DNA of 62,235 bases from Betaproteobacteria bacterium HGW-Betaproteobacteria-7 (GTDB taxonomy: Bacteria > Pseudomonadota > Gammaproteobacteria > Burkholderiales > Rhodocyclaceae), in assembly GCA_002840765.1 (NCBI GenBank), contig PHCE01000023.1, positions 1-62,235 of the forward strand, given 5' to 3'. The position numbers and the translations under genes were made by a program. The notes beneath the pieces were generated by a model, which saw nothing but the letters and a program-made list of their open reading frames with translations, ran no database searches and was not told where the DNA came from. Shown one piece after another: positions 55,060 through 62,235 of the stretch (positions are counted from its first letter, which is position 1; each line of letters begins with the position of its first letter).

Positions 55060-58000
55060 ATGGACATTCACTTTTCGGACCTTGTTGACCTGGATGCGTT
55101 TGGTGAAATGCTCAAGTCGTTTTACGAGGCGACCGGCATTCTTCACCGGTTGGTTGACGCCGACAATCAGGTCATCAGTGCCACCGGTTGGCAGGAAGCC
55201 TGCAGTAAATTCCATCGTGCCAATCCCGAGAGCAACCAGCACTGCCTTGCCAGTGACTGCTACCTTGCCGAGCACTTGGGGGTCTCCGGGTATGTCGGCT
55301 GTCAGTGTGAAAACGGTTTGGTGGACTACGCCACCCCAATCATGGTGGAAGGTCAGCAACTGGCTACCCTGTATTTCGGCCAGGTCTTCAACGAACCCCC
55401 CGATCTGGAGCGTTTCCGGGAGCAAGCAAAAAAGTACGGTTACGACACGGAGGCTTATCTTGCTGCCATCCGTAAGGTCCCCGTCGTTCCCAAGGAGCGC
55501 ATTGAGTCAATCATGGGTTCTTTTGCACAGCTGGGCCAGATGCTGGCCAAGAGCGGACTCGACCGCCTGCGTCTGCAGGAAACAGAAGACCGCCTGAACA
55601 AGCTGAACGACGAGCTGGAACAGCGCATTCAGGAACGCACAGCCGAGCTGATTGAGAAAAACGAGCTGCTTTCGCGTGAAATGGAAGAGCGTAAACGCAA
55701 CGAGCACAAACTGCTTTTGTTCCAGCGCGCCATCAATGCCTCCGCCGACTGCATCTATATCCAGCAGCTCAGCGATGAGGCTCCGTTCATTGACGTGAAC
55801 GACACTGCTTGTCGCACGCTGGGCTACAGCCGCGCGGAATTGATTGGCAAAACGCCTGCCTATATCGACCCCGACGCTACACCCGACAGACTTGCCGAGA
55901 TCCGTACGCTGGCCTCGGCGGGTCGCGGATTTTCATTTGAGACCCGCCACCGGACCAAGGATGGCCATGTTTTTCCGGTAGAGATTGCCGCTACGGTTTT
56001 CACCGATGAAGACAGCCGCTGTGTGATCTCCGTTGCGCGTGACATCTCTGCCCGCCAGCGTTTTGAAAACATACTCCGGTTTATCGCCAATCCGGATCAG
56101 GCACAAGACTTCCTCAGCGCCCTGGCCGGTTATTTGGCACAAACCCTTAACGTCGCCTACGTCATCATCGACCGCTTGGCCGATGAGCCCGGGATCGCCG
56201 AGACGGTGGCGCTGTCGGCGCATGGGGCCATCGTGCCCAATATGCGCTACGCGCTTGCGGATACCCCCTGCGACAATGTCGTTGATAAGCGCGCCTGTGT
56301 TTACGCCCGCGGATTGCCGGCGCTTTTCCCCCAGGATCGCCTGCTGGCTGACATCGGGGTTGAAAGCTACGCGGGTACACCACTCTGGGATTCGGCAGGC
56401 AAGCCGATCGGGTTGATCGCCGTACTCGACAACAAGTCCATGCCGGACGAGGCCGGCATCCTGCATACATTGCAGTTGGTCGCGTCCCGCGTTGCCGCCG
56501 AGTTGGAGCGCCGGCGCCATGAAACCGAACTGCGCAGGCGGGAGCAGGAGTTCCGCAGTCTTGCCGAGGCATCCCCGGACCATGTCATCCGTTACGACGC
56601 CGAGCAACGTATCTGTTATGTGAGCCAGCAGTTGTCCCGGCTGCTGGGCATCGACACTGATTCCGCTGCCATCGGCAAGCGATCAGACGAAGTATGGACG
56701 GACGGACGCTTTGCTCACATTGAGCAAGCCGTTGCCCAGGTGATGCAATCGGGCAAACCGACTTCGCTCGAAATTTGGGTTCCTCTTGATTCGCAACCGG
56801 CCCGTTATCACCAGGTTTACGTTACGCCGGAGCGCGACGAGTCCGGGAAAATCATCGGCGCCCTGGCTTTCGGTCGCGATGTTACCGAGCTCAAGCAAAC
56901 CGAAGAGCGCATCCGCCAGCTCTCGCTGGCCGTTGAACAAAGTCCTGGCAGCATCCTTATCACCGATCTGGAGGCCCGGATTCAATACGCCAACGAAGCA
57001 TTCCTGAGGCAGACTGGATATCGCCGCGAAGAAGTGATTGGCAATAACCCGAGGATGCTGAACTCGGGAAAGACGCCGCGCGAGAATCATCTGGCGCTCT
57101 GGGAGGCGCTCGCGCAAGGCCGAAGCTGGCAAGGCGAACTCTACAACCGGCGCAAGGATGGCAGCGAATATGTCGAGTACGCCATCATTTCCCCGCTGCG
57201 CGACGCGGATGGAAACGTTACCCACTACGTCGCCGTCAAGGAAGACATCACCGAGAAGAAGCGGGTCGCCCTTGAGCTTGACGCCCATCGCCACCATTTG
57301 CAGTCACTGGTCGAACGACGCACGCAGGAACTCGAGGCAGCGAGGCAAGCCGCCGAGGCCGCCAATCAGGCCAAGAGCGCTTTCCTGGCCAACATGTCGC
57401 ACGAAATCCGCACGCCGATGAATGCCGTCCTCGGCCTCACCCATTTGTTGCGTGCCGAGGCTACGCCGGCCCAGAAGGATCGGCTGCGCAAAATTGACGA
57501 CGCTGGCAAACATCTGATTTCGATCATCAACGACATCCTCGACCTATCAAAGATCGAGGCTGGCAAGCTGCAACTGGAACACGGCGATTTTTCCCTCTCA
57601 GCCGCACTCGATCATGTCAATTCCATGCTGGGTGAAGCCGCCCGCGCCAAGGGACTGACTATCCGCATTGATGCCGATGCAGTCCCCGACTGGCTATGTG
57701 GCGACGTCATGCGCCTGCGCCAGGCTGTTCTCAACTACGCCAGCAATGCGGTCAAATTCACCGAGCATGGCCACATCACGCTGGCCGCTCAAGTGCTGGA
57801 AGACAGCGGCGATGAGCTGCTGGTACGTTTCACTGTCAGCGATACCGGCATCGGCATCGACCCGGACCAACTTGCCAGACTATTCCAGCCCTTCGCCCAG
57901 GCCGATGACTCCACCACGCGCCGCTACGGCGGTACGGGTCTCGGGCTAGCCATCACGCGCCGGCTGGCTGAAATGATGGGCGGAAAAGCCGGTGCCGACA

Positions 58001-58935
58001 GCACGTTGGGCCAGGGCAGTGCCTTCTGGTTTACCGCCCGTCTGCAACGTGGCCATGGCATCGTGCCGCAAACAGAGGCGATAACAAGCGATGCCGAACA
58101 TCAATTGCGCGCCCGCACGCAAGCTGCGCGCCTGCTGTTAGCCGAGGACAATGCCGTCAACCGGGAGGTCGCACTGGAATTGCTGCACGGTGTTGGCCTC
58201 GCCGTCGATGTTGCCGTGGATGGCCAGGAAGCCCTCGAACTGGCCCGGCAGCAGCACTACGACCTGGTGCTGATGGACATCCAGATGCCCAATCTCGATG
58301 GTCTCGATGCCACTCGGGCCATCCGCGCCCTACCGGGATGGGGCGAAACCCCCATTCTGGCGATGACGGCGAATGCCTTTGACGATGACCGCCTAGCCGT
58401 TACGTTGGCGGGAATGAACGATCATGTCGCCAAGCCGGTCGATCCCCGGCGGTTGTTTGCTACGCTGCTGAAGTGGCTGCCGGAGCCGGGAACTGCCGCC
58501 GGTCGCCCAGCGGCGGCCCGGTTTTCAGTGCCCTCAACTGTGGCGCGAGCAGAAGAGGACCCGGAGGCGGGGCTGCGCCAGCAACTCGCCGCCATCCCGG
58601 ATCTCGACATGGCCGCGGGCCTGCGGCTGGTTCGCGGCAAGCTGGCGAGTTACCGACGCATCCTCAAGCTCTTTGCCGATGGCCATGGAGAGGATGTGCG
58701 GCAGCTCGGCGAATCGCTCCGGCAGGGTGACTTGGTCGCCGCCGAAAAGATCGCTCACGCCCTCAAGGGCGCCGCTGGCACCGTCGGTGCCACGGGCATC
58801 TATGTCCTGGCCAGCGAACTTGATCTGGCGCTCAAGCGTGGCGATGGCGAGGCGGCGCAAATGCAGTTCAGCGTACTGGCCGAGCGCCTGCCGAACCTGC
58901 TCACCGCCTTGCAGTCGGCGCTGCTTCAAGCGTAG
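55060..58935 (+). CDS. Large hybrid sensor kinase: PocR-PAS-GAF-PAS-PAS-HisKA-HATPase-REC-Hpt
   Basis: 1291 residues. Order seen: PocR sensory domain (about 1-170, with Cys-rich Cys-Leu-Ala-Ser-Asp-Cys and Gly-Cys-Gln-Cys-Glu-Asn-Gly-Leu); coiled coil; PAS (about 250-360); GAF (about 375-500); PAS (510-630); PAS (640-755); HisKA with His781; ATPase with Gly-Thr-Gly-Leu-Gly-Leu; receiver with phospho-Asp1073; Hpt with His1233 (Ala-His-Ala-Leu-Lys-Gly-Ala). No membrane helix, so it is cytoplasmic. The full phosphorelay is present but no output regulator is adjacent. Its end overlaps the convergent leuA by ten bases. Confidence 0.93.
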   Translation: MDIHFSDLVDLDAFGEMLKSFYEATGILHRLVDADNQVISATGWQEACSKFHRANPESNQHCLASDCYLAEHLGVSGYVGCQCENGLVDYATPIMVEGQQLATLYFGQVFNEPPDLERFREQAKKYGYDTEAYLAAIRKVPVVPKERIESIMGSFAQLGQMLAKSGLDRLRLQETEDRLNKLNDELEQRIQERTAELIEKNELLSREMEERKRNEHKLLLFQRAINASADCIYIQQLSDEAPFIDVNDTACRTLGYSRAELIGKTPAYIDPDATPDRLAEIRTLASAGRGFSFETRHRTKDGHVFPVEIAATVFTDEDSRCVISVARDISARQRFENILRFIANPDQAQDFLSALAGYLAQTLNVAYVIIDRLADEPGIAETVALSAHGAIVPNMRYALADTPCDNVVDKRACVYARGLPALFPQDRLLADIGVESYAGTPLWDSAGKPIGLIAVLDNKSMPDEAGILHTLQLVASRVAAELERRRHETELRRREQEFRSLAEASPDHVIRYDAEQRICYVSQQLSRLLGIDTDSAAIGKRSDEVWTDGRFAHIEQAVAQVMQSGKPTSLEIWVPLDSQPARYHQVYVTPERDESGKIIGALAFGRDVTELKQTEERIRQLSLAVEQSPGSILITDLEARIQYANEAFLRQTGYRREEVIGNNPRMLNSGKTPRENHLALWEALAQGRSWQGELYNRRKDGSEYVEYAIISPLRDADGNVTHYVAVKEDITEKKRVALELDAHRHHLQSLVERRTQELEAARQAAEAANQAKSAFLANMSHEIRTPMNAVLGLTHLLRAEATPAQKDRLRKIDDAGKHLISIINDILDLSKIEAGKLQLEHGDFSLSAALDHVNSMLGEAARAKGLTIRIDADAVPDWLCGDVMRLRQAVLNYASNAVKFTEHGHITLAAQVLEDSGDELLVRFTVSDTGIGIDPDQLARLFQPFAQADDSTTRRYGGTGLGLAITRRLAEMMGGKAGADSTLGQGSAFWFTARLQRGHGIVPQTEAITSDAEHQLRARTQAARLLLAEDNAVNREVALELLHGVGLAVDVAVDGQEALELARQQHYDLVLMDIQMPNLDGLDATRAIRALPGWGETPILAMTANAFDDDRLAVTLAGMNDHVAKPVDPRRLFATLLKWLPEPGTAAGRPAAARFSVPSTVARAEEDPEAGLRQQLAAIPDLDMAAGLRLVRGKLASYRRILKLFADGHGEDVRQLGESLRQGDLVAAEKIAHALKGAAGTVGATGIYVLASELDLALKRGDGEAAQMQFSVLAERLPNLLTALQSALLQA

Positions 58936-60647
58936 TCGAGGGGGCGGGCGGCACAGGCCGCCTGCTCCAGCGTGCAGCCAGCCTGGCCGCTGCCGATCCG
59001 GTTGATGGCGCTGATCAGGGCCTTGAGCGAGGCGGTGACGATGTTGCCGTCCATGCCGACGCCGTAGCGGTCACCGCCGTCCCGGCCGGCGACTTCCATG
59101 AAGGCGCAGGCCAGGGCGTTGCCATCCTCGCCGATCGGTACCATCGAGCGCTCCTCGTAGCTGCGCACCTGGAGGCTGATGCCGGCGCTCTGCAGGGCAT
59201 GCACCGCCGCATTGATCGGGCCGTTGCCTTCGCCGGTGAGGATGTGCGGCGTACCGTCGATATCGACCTGCAGGCGGATGCCCTGGGCGCTCCCATGCTC
59301 GTAGAGATGGTGTTCGCGATAGCGCACCGGTTGCGTGGTGTCGATGTAGGTTTTGGCGAAGAGCGTCCAGATGTCGTCGGCACTGACTTCGCCACCGTGG
59401 GCATCGGTGTGACGCTGGACGACGCCGGAAAACTCGACCTGCAGGCGACGTGGCATGACGACGCCGTGCTCGGTCTCCATCAGGTAGGCGATGCCGCCCT
59501 TGCCTGACTGGCTGTTGACGCGGATCACCGAATCGTAGGAACGGCCTACGTCGGCCGGGTCGATCGGGAGATAGGGCACCGCCCACTGCTCATCCGCCTT
59601 TTGAGCGGCAAACCCCTTCTTGATGGCGTCCTGGTGGGAGCCGGAGAAGGCCGTGAAAACGAGATCCCCGACGTATGGGTGGCGCGGGTGGATCGGGAGC
59701 TGGGTACAGTGTTCGAAAGTGCGGGCGACGGCGTTGATGTCGGAGAAATCAAGCTGTGGATCGACGCCCTGGGTGTGCATGTTGAGGGCGAGGGTGACGA
59801 GGTCGACGTTCCCCGTGCGCTCGCCGTTGCCGAACAGGCAGCCCTCGACGCGGTCGGCGCCGGCCATGAGGCCCATTTCGGCGGCAGCGACAGCGGTGCC
59901 GCGGTCGTTGTGCGGATGCAGGCTGATCAGCACGCTGTCGCGGCGTTCGAGGTTGCGGTGCATCCACTCGATCTGGTCGGCGTAGATGTTCGGCGTCGCG
60001 ATCTCGACCGTGGTCGGGAGATTGAGGATGACCTTGTTGTCCGGCGTCGCGCCCCAGGCGGCAGTGACCGCGTCGCAGACTTCCTTGGCGAAGTCGAGTT
60101 CGGTGGCGGTGAACAATTCCGGGCTGTATTCGAGCGTGATCTTCGTTTCCGGCATTTCGGCGGCGAGCGTCTTGATCAATTTGACGGCGTCGACCGCCAT
60201 CGTTACGACTTCGGCCTTGCTCATGCCGAAGACGAATTCGCGGAAGGTCGGGCAGGTGGCGTTATAGACGTGGACGATGGCCTGCTTGGCGCCCTTGAGC
60301 GACTCGAAGGTCCGGCGGATCAAGTGTTCGCGGGCCTGGGTGAGGACTTCGATGGTGACGTCGTCGGGGATGTGCTGTTCCTCGATGAGCCGGCGGACAA
60401 AGCCGAACTCGGTTTCCGACGCCGACGGGAAGGCGATCTCGATCTGCTTGAAACCGATCTGGCAGAGCGTCTTGAACATCTGCATCTTCTTGTCGGCGTT
60501 CATCGGCTCGAACAAAGCTTGGTTGCCGTCGCGCAGGTCGGTGCTCATCCACATCGGCGCCTGCTCAATGACGCGGTTCGGCCACTGGCGGTCGACGAGC
60601 TTGACCGGCGGGAAGGCTGAATACTTGGACGTTTTTTGCTGCGACAT
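58926..60647 (-). CDS. leuA: 2-isopropylmalate synthase (LeuA2-type)
   Basis: 573 residues. Catalytic HMGL-like barrel with [11 protein letters not shown]al-binding His-Pro-His-Asn-Asp-Arg-Gly and Gly-Asn-Gly-Glu-Arg-Thr-Gly-Asn; the C-terminal leucine-binding regulatory domain has Gly-Glu-Gly-Asn-Gly-Pro-Ile-Asn-Ala. Length and N-terminal extension fit the longer LeuA type. It condenses acetyl-CoA and 2-oxoisovalerate, the first step to leucine. It is divergent from an Lrp/AsnC regulator gene that may control it. Confidence 0.95.
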   Translation of the reverse strand: MSQQKTSKYSAFPPVKLVDRQWPNRVIEQAPMWMSTDLRDGNQALFEPMNADKKMQMFKTLCQIGFKQIEIAFPSASETEFGFVRRLIEEQHIPDDVTIEVLTQAREHLIRRTFESLKGAKQAIVHVYNATCPTFREFVFGMSKAEVVTMAVDAVKLIKTLAAEMPETKITLEYSPELFTATELDFAKEVCDAVTAAWGATPDNKVILNLPTTVEIATPNIYADQIEWMHRNLERRDSVLISLHPHNDRGTAVAAAEMGLMAGADRVEGCLFGNGERTGNVDLVTLALNMHTQGVDPQLDFSDINAVARTFEHCTQLPIHPRHPYVGDLVFTAFSGSHQDAIKKGFAAQKADEQWAVPYLPIDPADVGRSYDSVIRVNSQSGKGGIAYLMETEHGVVMPRRLQVEFSGVVQRHTDAHGGEVSADDIWTLFAKTYIDTTQPVRYREHHLYEHGSAQGIRLQVDIDGTPHILTGEGNGPINAAVHALQSAGISLQVRSYEERSMVPIGEDGNALACAFMEVAGRDGGDRYGVGMDGNIVTASLKALISAINRIGSGQAGCTLEQAACAARPLDYA

Positions 60648-60767
60648 GAGACGACTCCGGAAAACTGTTGCGATGGCGAAATATTAAGCAAAAGGCGGCG
60701 GCAGGTGCTTGCGTTTTGTGGCATGATTTGCGAATCAATTGGCAGAAAATTGCGTGGCTATGAAATA

Positions 60768-61250
60768 ATGAGCAATTCATTAAGCATCGATCGCTACGAT
60801 CGGCAAATTCTGGCGCTTCTGCAGCAGGATGGCCGGATCAGTAACCAGGAGTTGGCCGACCGCATCGGCCTGTCGCCGTCGCCGTGCCTGCGCCGCGTGC
60901 GCACGCTTGAGGAAGCCGGGCTGATCGCCGGTTATCGCGCGCTACTCGACGCGAAGAAGCTGGGCCTGACGCTGATGGCGCTGATCGGTATCTCGATGGA
61001 CCTGCACACGCCGGAGCGCTTCGCCAATCTTGAAGCAACGATCTCGGAGATCCCGGAAGTGCTGGAGTGCCTGCTGATAACCGGCCAGCAATCGGATTAC
61101 CAGTTGAAGGCCGTCGTCCGCGACATGGATGCCTACCAGGACCTGCTGCTCAACAAGATCACCCGCATCCAGGGCGTCACTGGCGTGCATACCAGTTTCG
61201 TGCTGCGCAAGGTCGTGGACCGCACGGCGCTGCCGCTCGACCTTGCCTGA
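60768..61250 (+). CDS. Lrp/AsnC-family regulator
   Basis: 160 residues. N-terminal winged helix with Leu-Gln-Gln-Asp-Gly-Arg-Ile-Ser-Asn-Gln-Glu-Leu-Ala and Leu-Ser-Pro-Ser-Pro-Cys-Leu-Arg-Arg-Val; C-terminal RAM effector domain with Leu-Ile-Thr-Gly-Gln-Gln-Ser-Asp-Tyr. Such proteins sense amino acids. ATG 60768 is the conserved start. It shares a 120-base promoter region with leuA, so control of leucine synthesis is a reasonable guess. Confidence 0.92.
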   Translation: MSNSLSIDRYDRQILALLQQDGRISNQELADRIGLSPSPCLRRVRTLEEAGLIAGYRALLDAKKLGLTLMALIGISMDLHTPERFANLEATISEIPEVLECLLITGQQSDYQLKAVVRDMDAYQDLLLNKITRIQGVTGVHTSFVLRKVVDRTALPLDLA

Positions 61251-61309
61251 CCTTGCCGAGGGCGGCCGAATCGGTGTTAGGCTCAGGATTTACCGGTCAT
61301 GGACCCGCG

Positions 61310-61975
61310 ATGAGCAGCCCCGACAACGAACTCTGGCAACAGTCCTGGCGCGATGGCTGGATGGCCTTTCACCAGGCGGAGGTCAATCCGCTACTCGCCC
61401 ATTACTGGTCCAGCCTCGGCCTGCCGCCGGGCGGTACGGTGTTTGTGCCGCTGTGCGGGCGCAGCCTCGATCTGGTCTGGCTGGCCGAGCAGGGACACCA
61501 GGTGATCGGCTGCGAACTGAGCACGGTCGCCGCCCGCGACTTCTTCCGCAAGCAGCGGCTGACGCCGAAGCGGACGACACTTGGGCCGCTGACGCTGTGG
61601 GAGCACGGTGCCATCCGCATCTACTGCGGAGACTTCTTCGCGCTGACGCCGGAACATCTCGGCCCGATCGCCGCCGTTTATGACCGAGCTGCGCTGACGG
61701 CGCTGCCGGAGAGTGCTCGCGGCGCCTACGTTGAGCAGATGCACCGACTGACGCCGGAAAACTGTCCGGTCTTCCTGGTGACCGCCGAAGATCCGGAAGA
61801 GGGAGAAACCGATCACCGTGATCCCGAGGTTTCGGAAGAAATTACCCAGCTGTATAGCGCCCGCTTCGCCATCGACTTAGCGCATTCGGAGCGGCGCCTG
61901 GAAACCCGGCGTGAGGCAGACGGCAATGAACCGCAATGCATCGAACTGCGTCTTTATCGTCTGTCGCCGTATTGA
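61310..61975 (+). CDS. tpm: Thiopurine S-methyltransferase family protein
   Basis: 221 residues. Begins Trp-x2-Ser-Trp-Arg-Asp-Gly-Trp-Met-Ala-Phe-His-Gln-Ala-Glu-Val-Asn-Pro-Leu-Leu, and continues Phe-Val-Pro-Leu-Cys-Gly-Arg-Ser-Leu-Asp-Leu-Val-Trp-Leu, the SAM-binding signature of bacterial Tpm. Bacterial members methylate thiols or selenium/tellurium compounds as detoxification. The gene ends about 15 bases before the rnpB promoter. Confidence 0.93.
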   Translation: MSSPDNELWQQSWRDGWMAFHQAEVNPLLAHYWSSLGLPPGGTVFVPLCGRSLDLVWLAEQGHQVIGCELSTVAARDFFRKQRLTPKRTTLGPLTLWEHGAIRIYCGDFFALTPEHLGPIAAVYDRAALTALPESARGAYVEQMHRLTPENCPVFLVTAEDPEEGETDHRDPEVSEEITQLYSARFAIDLAHSERRLETRREADGNEPQCIELRLYRLSPY

Positions 61976-61989
61976 ACGCTGGCGCCGCG

Positions 61990-61995
61990 TATAAT
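61990..61995 (+). promoter_or_regulatory. -10 element of the rnpB promoter
   Basis: A perfect TATAAT sits about ten bases before the RNA start. A conventional -35 at 17 bases is not obvious. Confidence 0.6.
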
Positions 61996-62002
61996 CCGCC
62001 CC

Positions 62003-62235
62003 GGAAAGTCGGCCAGGCAATCGCTGGATACTTCGGTATCGGGAGGAAAGTCCGGGCTCCGCAGGGCAGGATGCCAGCTAACGGCTGGGTGCTATAAGTC
62101 GCAAGACCCAAGGCAACGGAAAGTGCAACAGAGAACAGACCGCCGATGGCGTCGCAAGACGCACAGGTAAGGGTGAAACGGCGAGGTAAGAGCTCACCGC
62201 GTCCACGGTAACGGCGGACGGCACGGTAAACCCCA
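62003..62235 (+). ncRNA. rnpB: RNase P RNA, 5' part (3' end outside window)
   Basis: The catalytic RNA of RNase P, which matures tRNA 5' ends. Conserved elements are plain: GGAGGAAAGTCCGGGCTCC near 62040, ACAGAGAACAGACCGCC, AGGTAAGGGTGAAACGG and AGAGCTCACCGCG, then GGCACGGTAAACCCCA at the edge. It is a class A (proteobacterial) type. The remaining 3' part lies beyond the window. Confidence 0.97.

Noticed and set aside
60648..60767. Leucine attenuator or T-box between leuA and the Lrp-type regulator
   Set aside because: No leader peptide with Leu codons and no terminator/antiterminator pair visible; the gap is only 120 bases and divergent.

Overview
This is a GC-rich, gene-dense stretch of a Gram-negative proteobacterial chromosome. 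Gene content suggests a betaproteobacterium, most likely Rhodocyclales-like (Dechloromonas/Azonexus type): cytochrome c4, a full sox set, a second-type infA, LeuA of about 570 residues, a diaA-dolP-yraN-rsmI neighbourhood and many redox sensor kinases. The taxonomic call is inference; no 16S gene is present. I see no CRISPR array, tRNA, IS element or prophage.

Layout. 1-4.6 kb: AddB/AddA-like recombination nuclease-helicase pair (addB cut by the window edge). 4.7-6.7 kb: solute-binding protein plus diguanylate cyclase. 6.8-10 kb (minus): uvrA-dgkA. 10.2-11.5 kb: small unknown genes and a DNA methyltransferase remnant. 11.7-12.9 kb: MFS transporter. 12.9-14.8 kb (minus): SoxH-like metallohydrolase, monoheme cytochrome and SoxW-like thioredoxin. 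14.9-20.3 kb: cytochrome c4, two sugar/nucleotidyl transferases, a chemoreceptor and exported MsrA/MsrB. 20.4-31.6 kb: the sulfur-oxidation region, with fccAB on the minus strand and a divergent ArsR regulator followed by soxCDYZAXB and a rhodanese, then a Tat-exported sulfide:quinone oxidoreductase with a small membrane protein. 31.8-37.2 kb: ssb, HDOD protein, orphan solute-binding protein, rfaE2 and a c-heme hybrid kinase.

37.2-46.1 kb holds what I consider the most interesting system: a MerR-family regulator with a CarH-type B12-binding domain (Trp144-x9-Glu154-His155, plus His191), divergent from a nine-gene run encoding exported glutathione peroxidase, FAD amine-oxidase-like protein, DUF1365, cyclopropane-fatty-acid-synthase-like methyltransferase, chalcone-isomerase-like protein, MFS carrier, DUF3833 lipoprotein, SDR and an NTF2-fold protein. 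The shared intergenic region is packed with TTTGT/ACAAA dyads. I infer a light- or B12-responsive, photo-oxidative-stress lipid-modification operon. A 554-bp near-perfect giant palindrome sits in the middle of this operon.

46.1-62.2 kb: two-RCK potassium channel protein, dolP-diaA-HIRAN-yraN (minus) divergent from rsmI-pyrC, unknown genes, infA, transglutaminase, a large PocR/PAS/GAF hybrid kinase, leuA, an Lrp/AsnC regulator, thiopurine methyltransferase and the 5' part of rnpB at the right edge.

Together, the sulfur genes describe periplasmic sulfide and thiosulfate oxidation delivering electrons to cytochromes c and quinone, with thiol/methionine repair (SoxW, MsrAB) and several redox or light sensors nearby.
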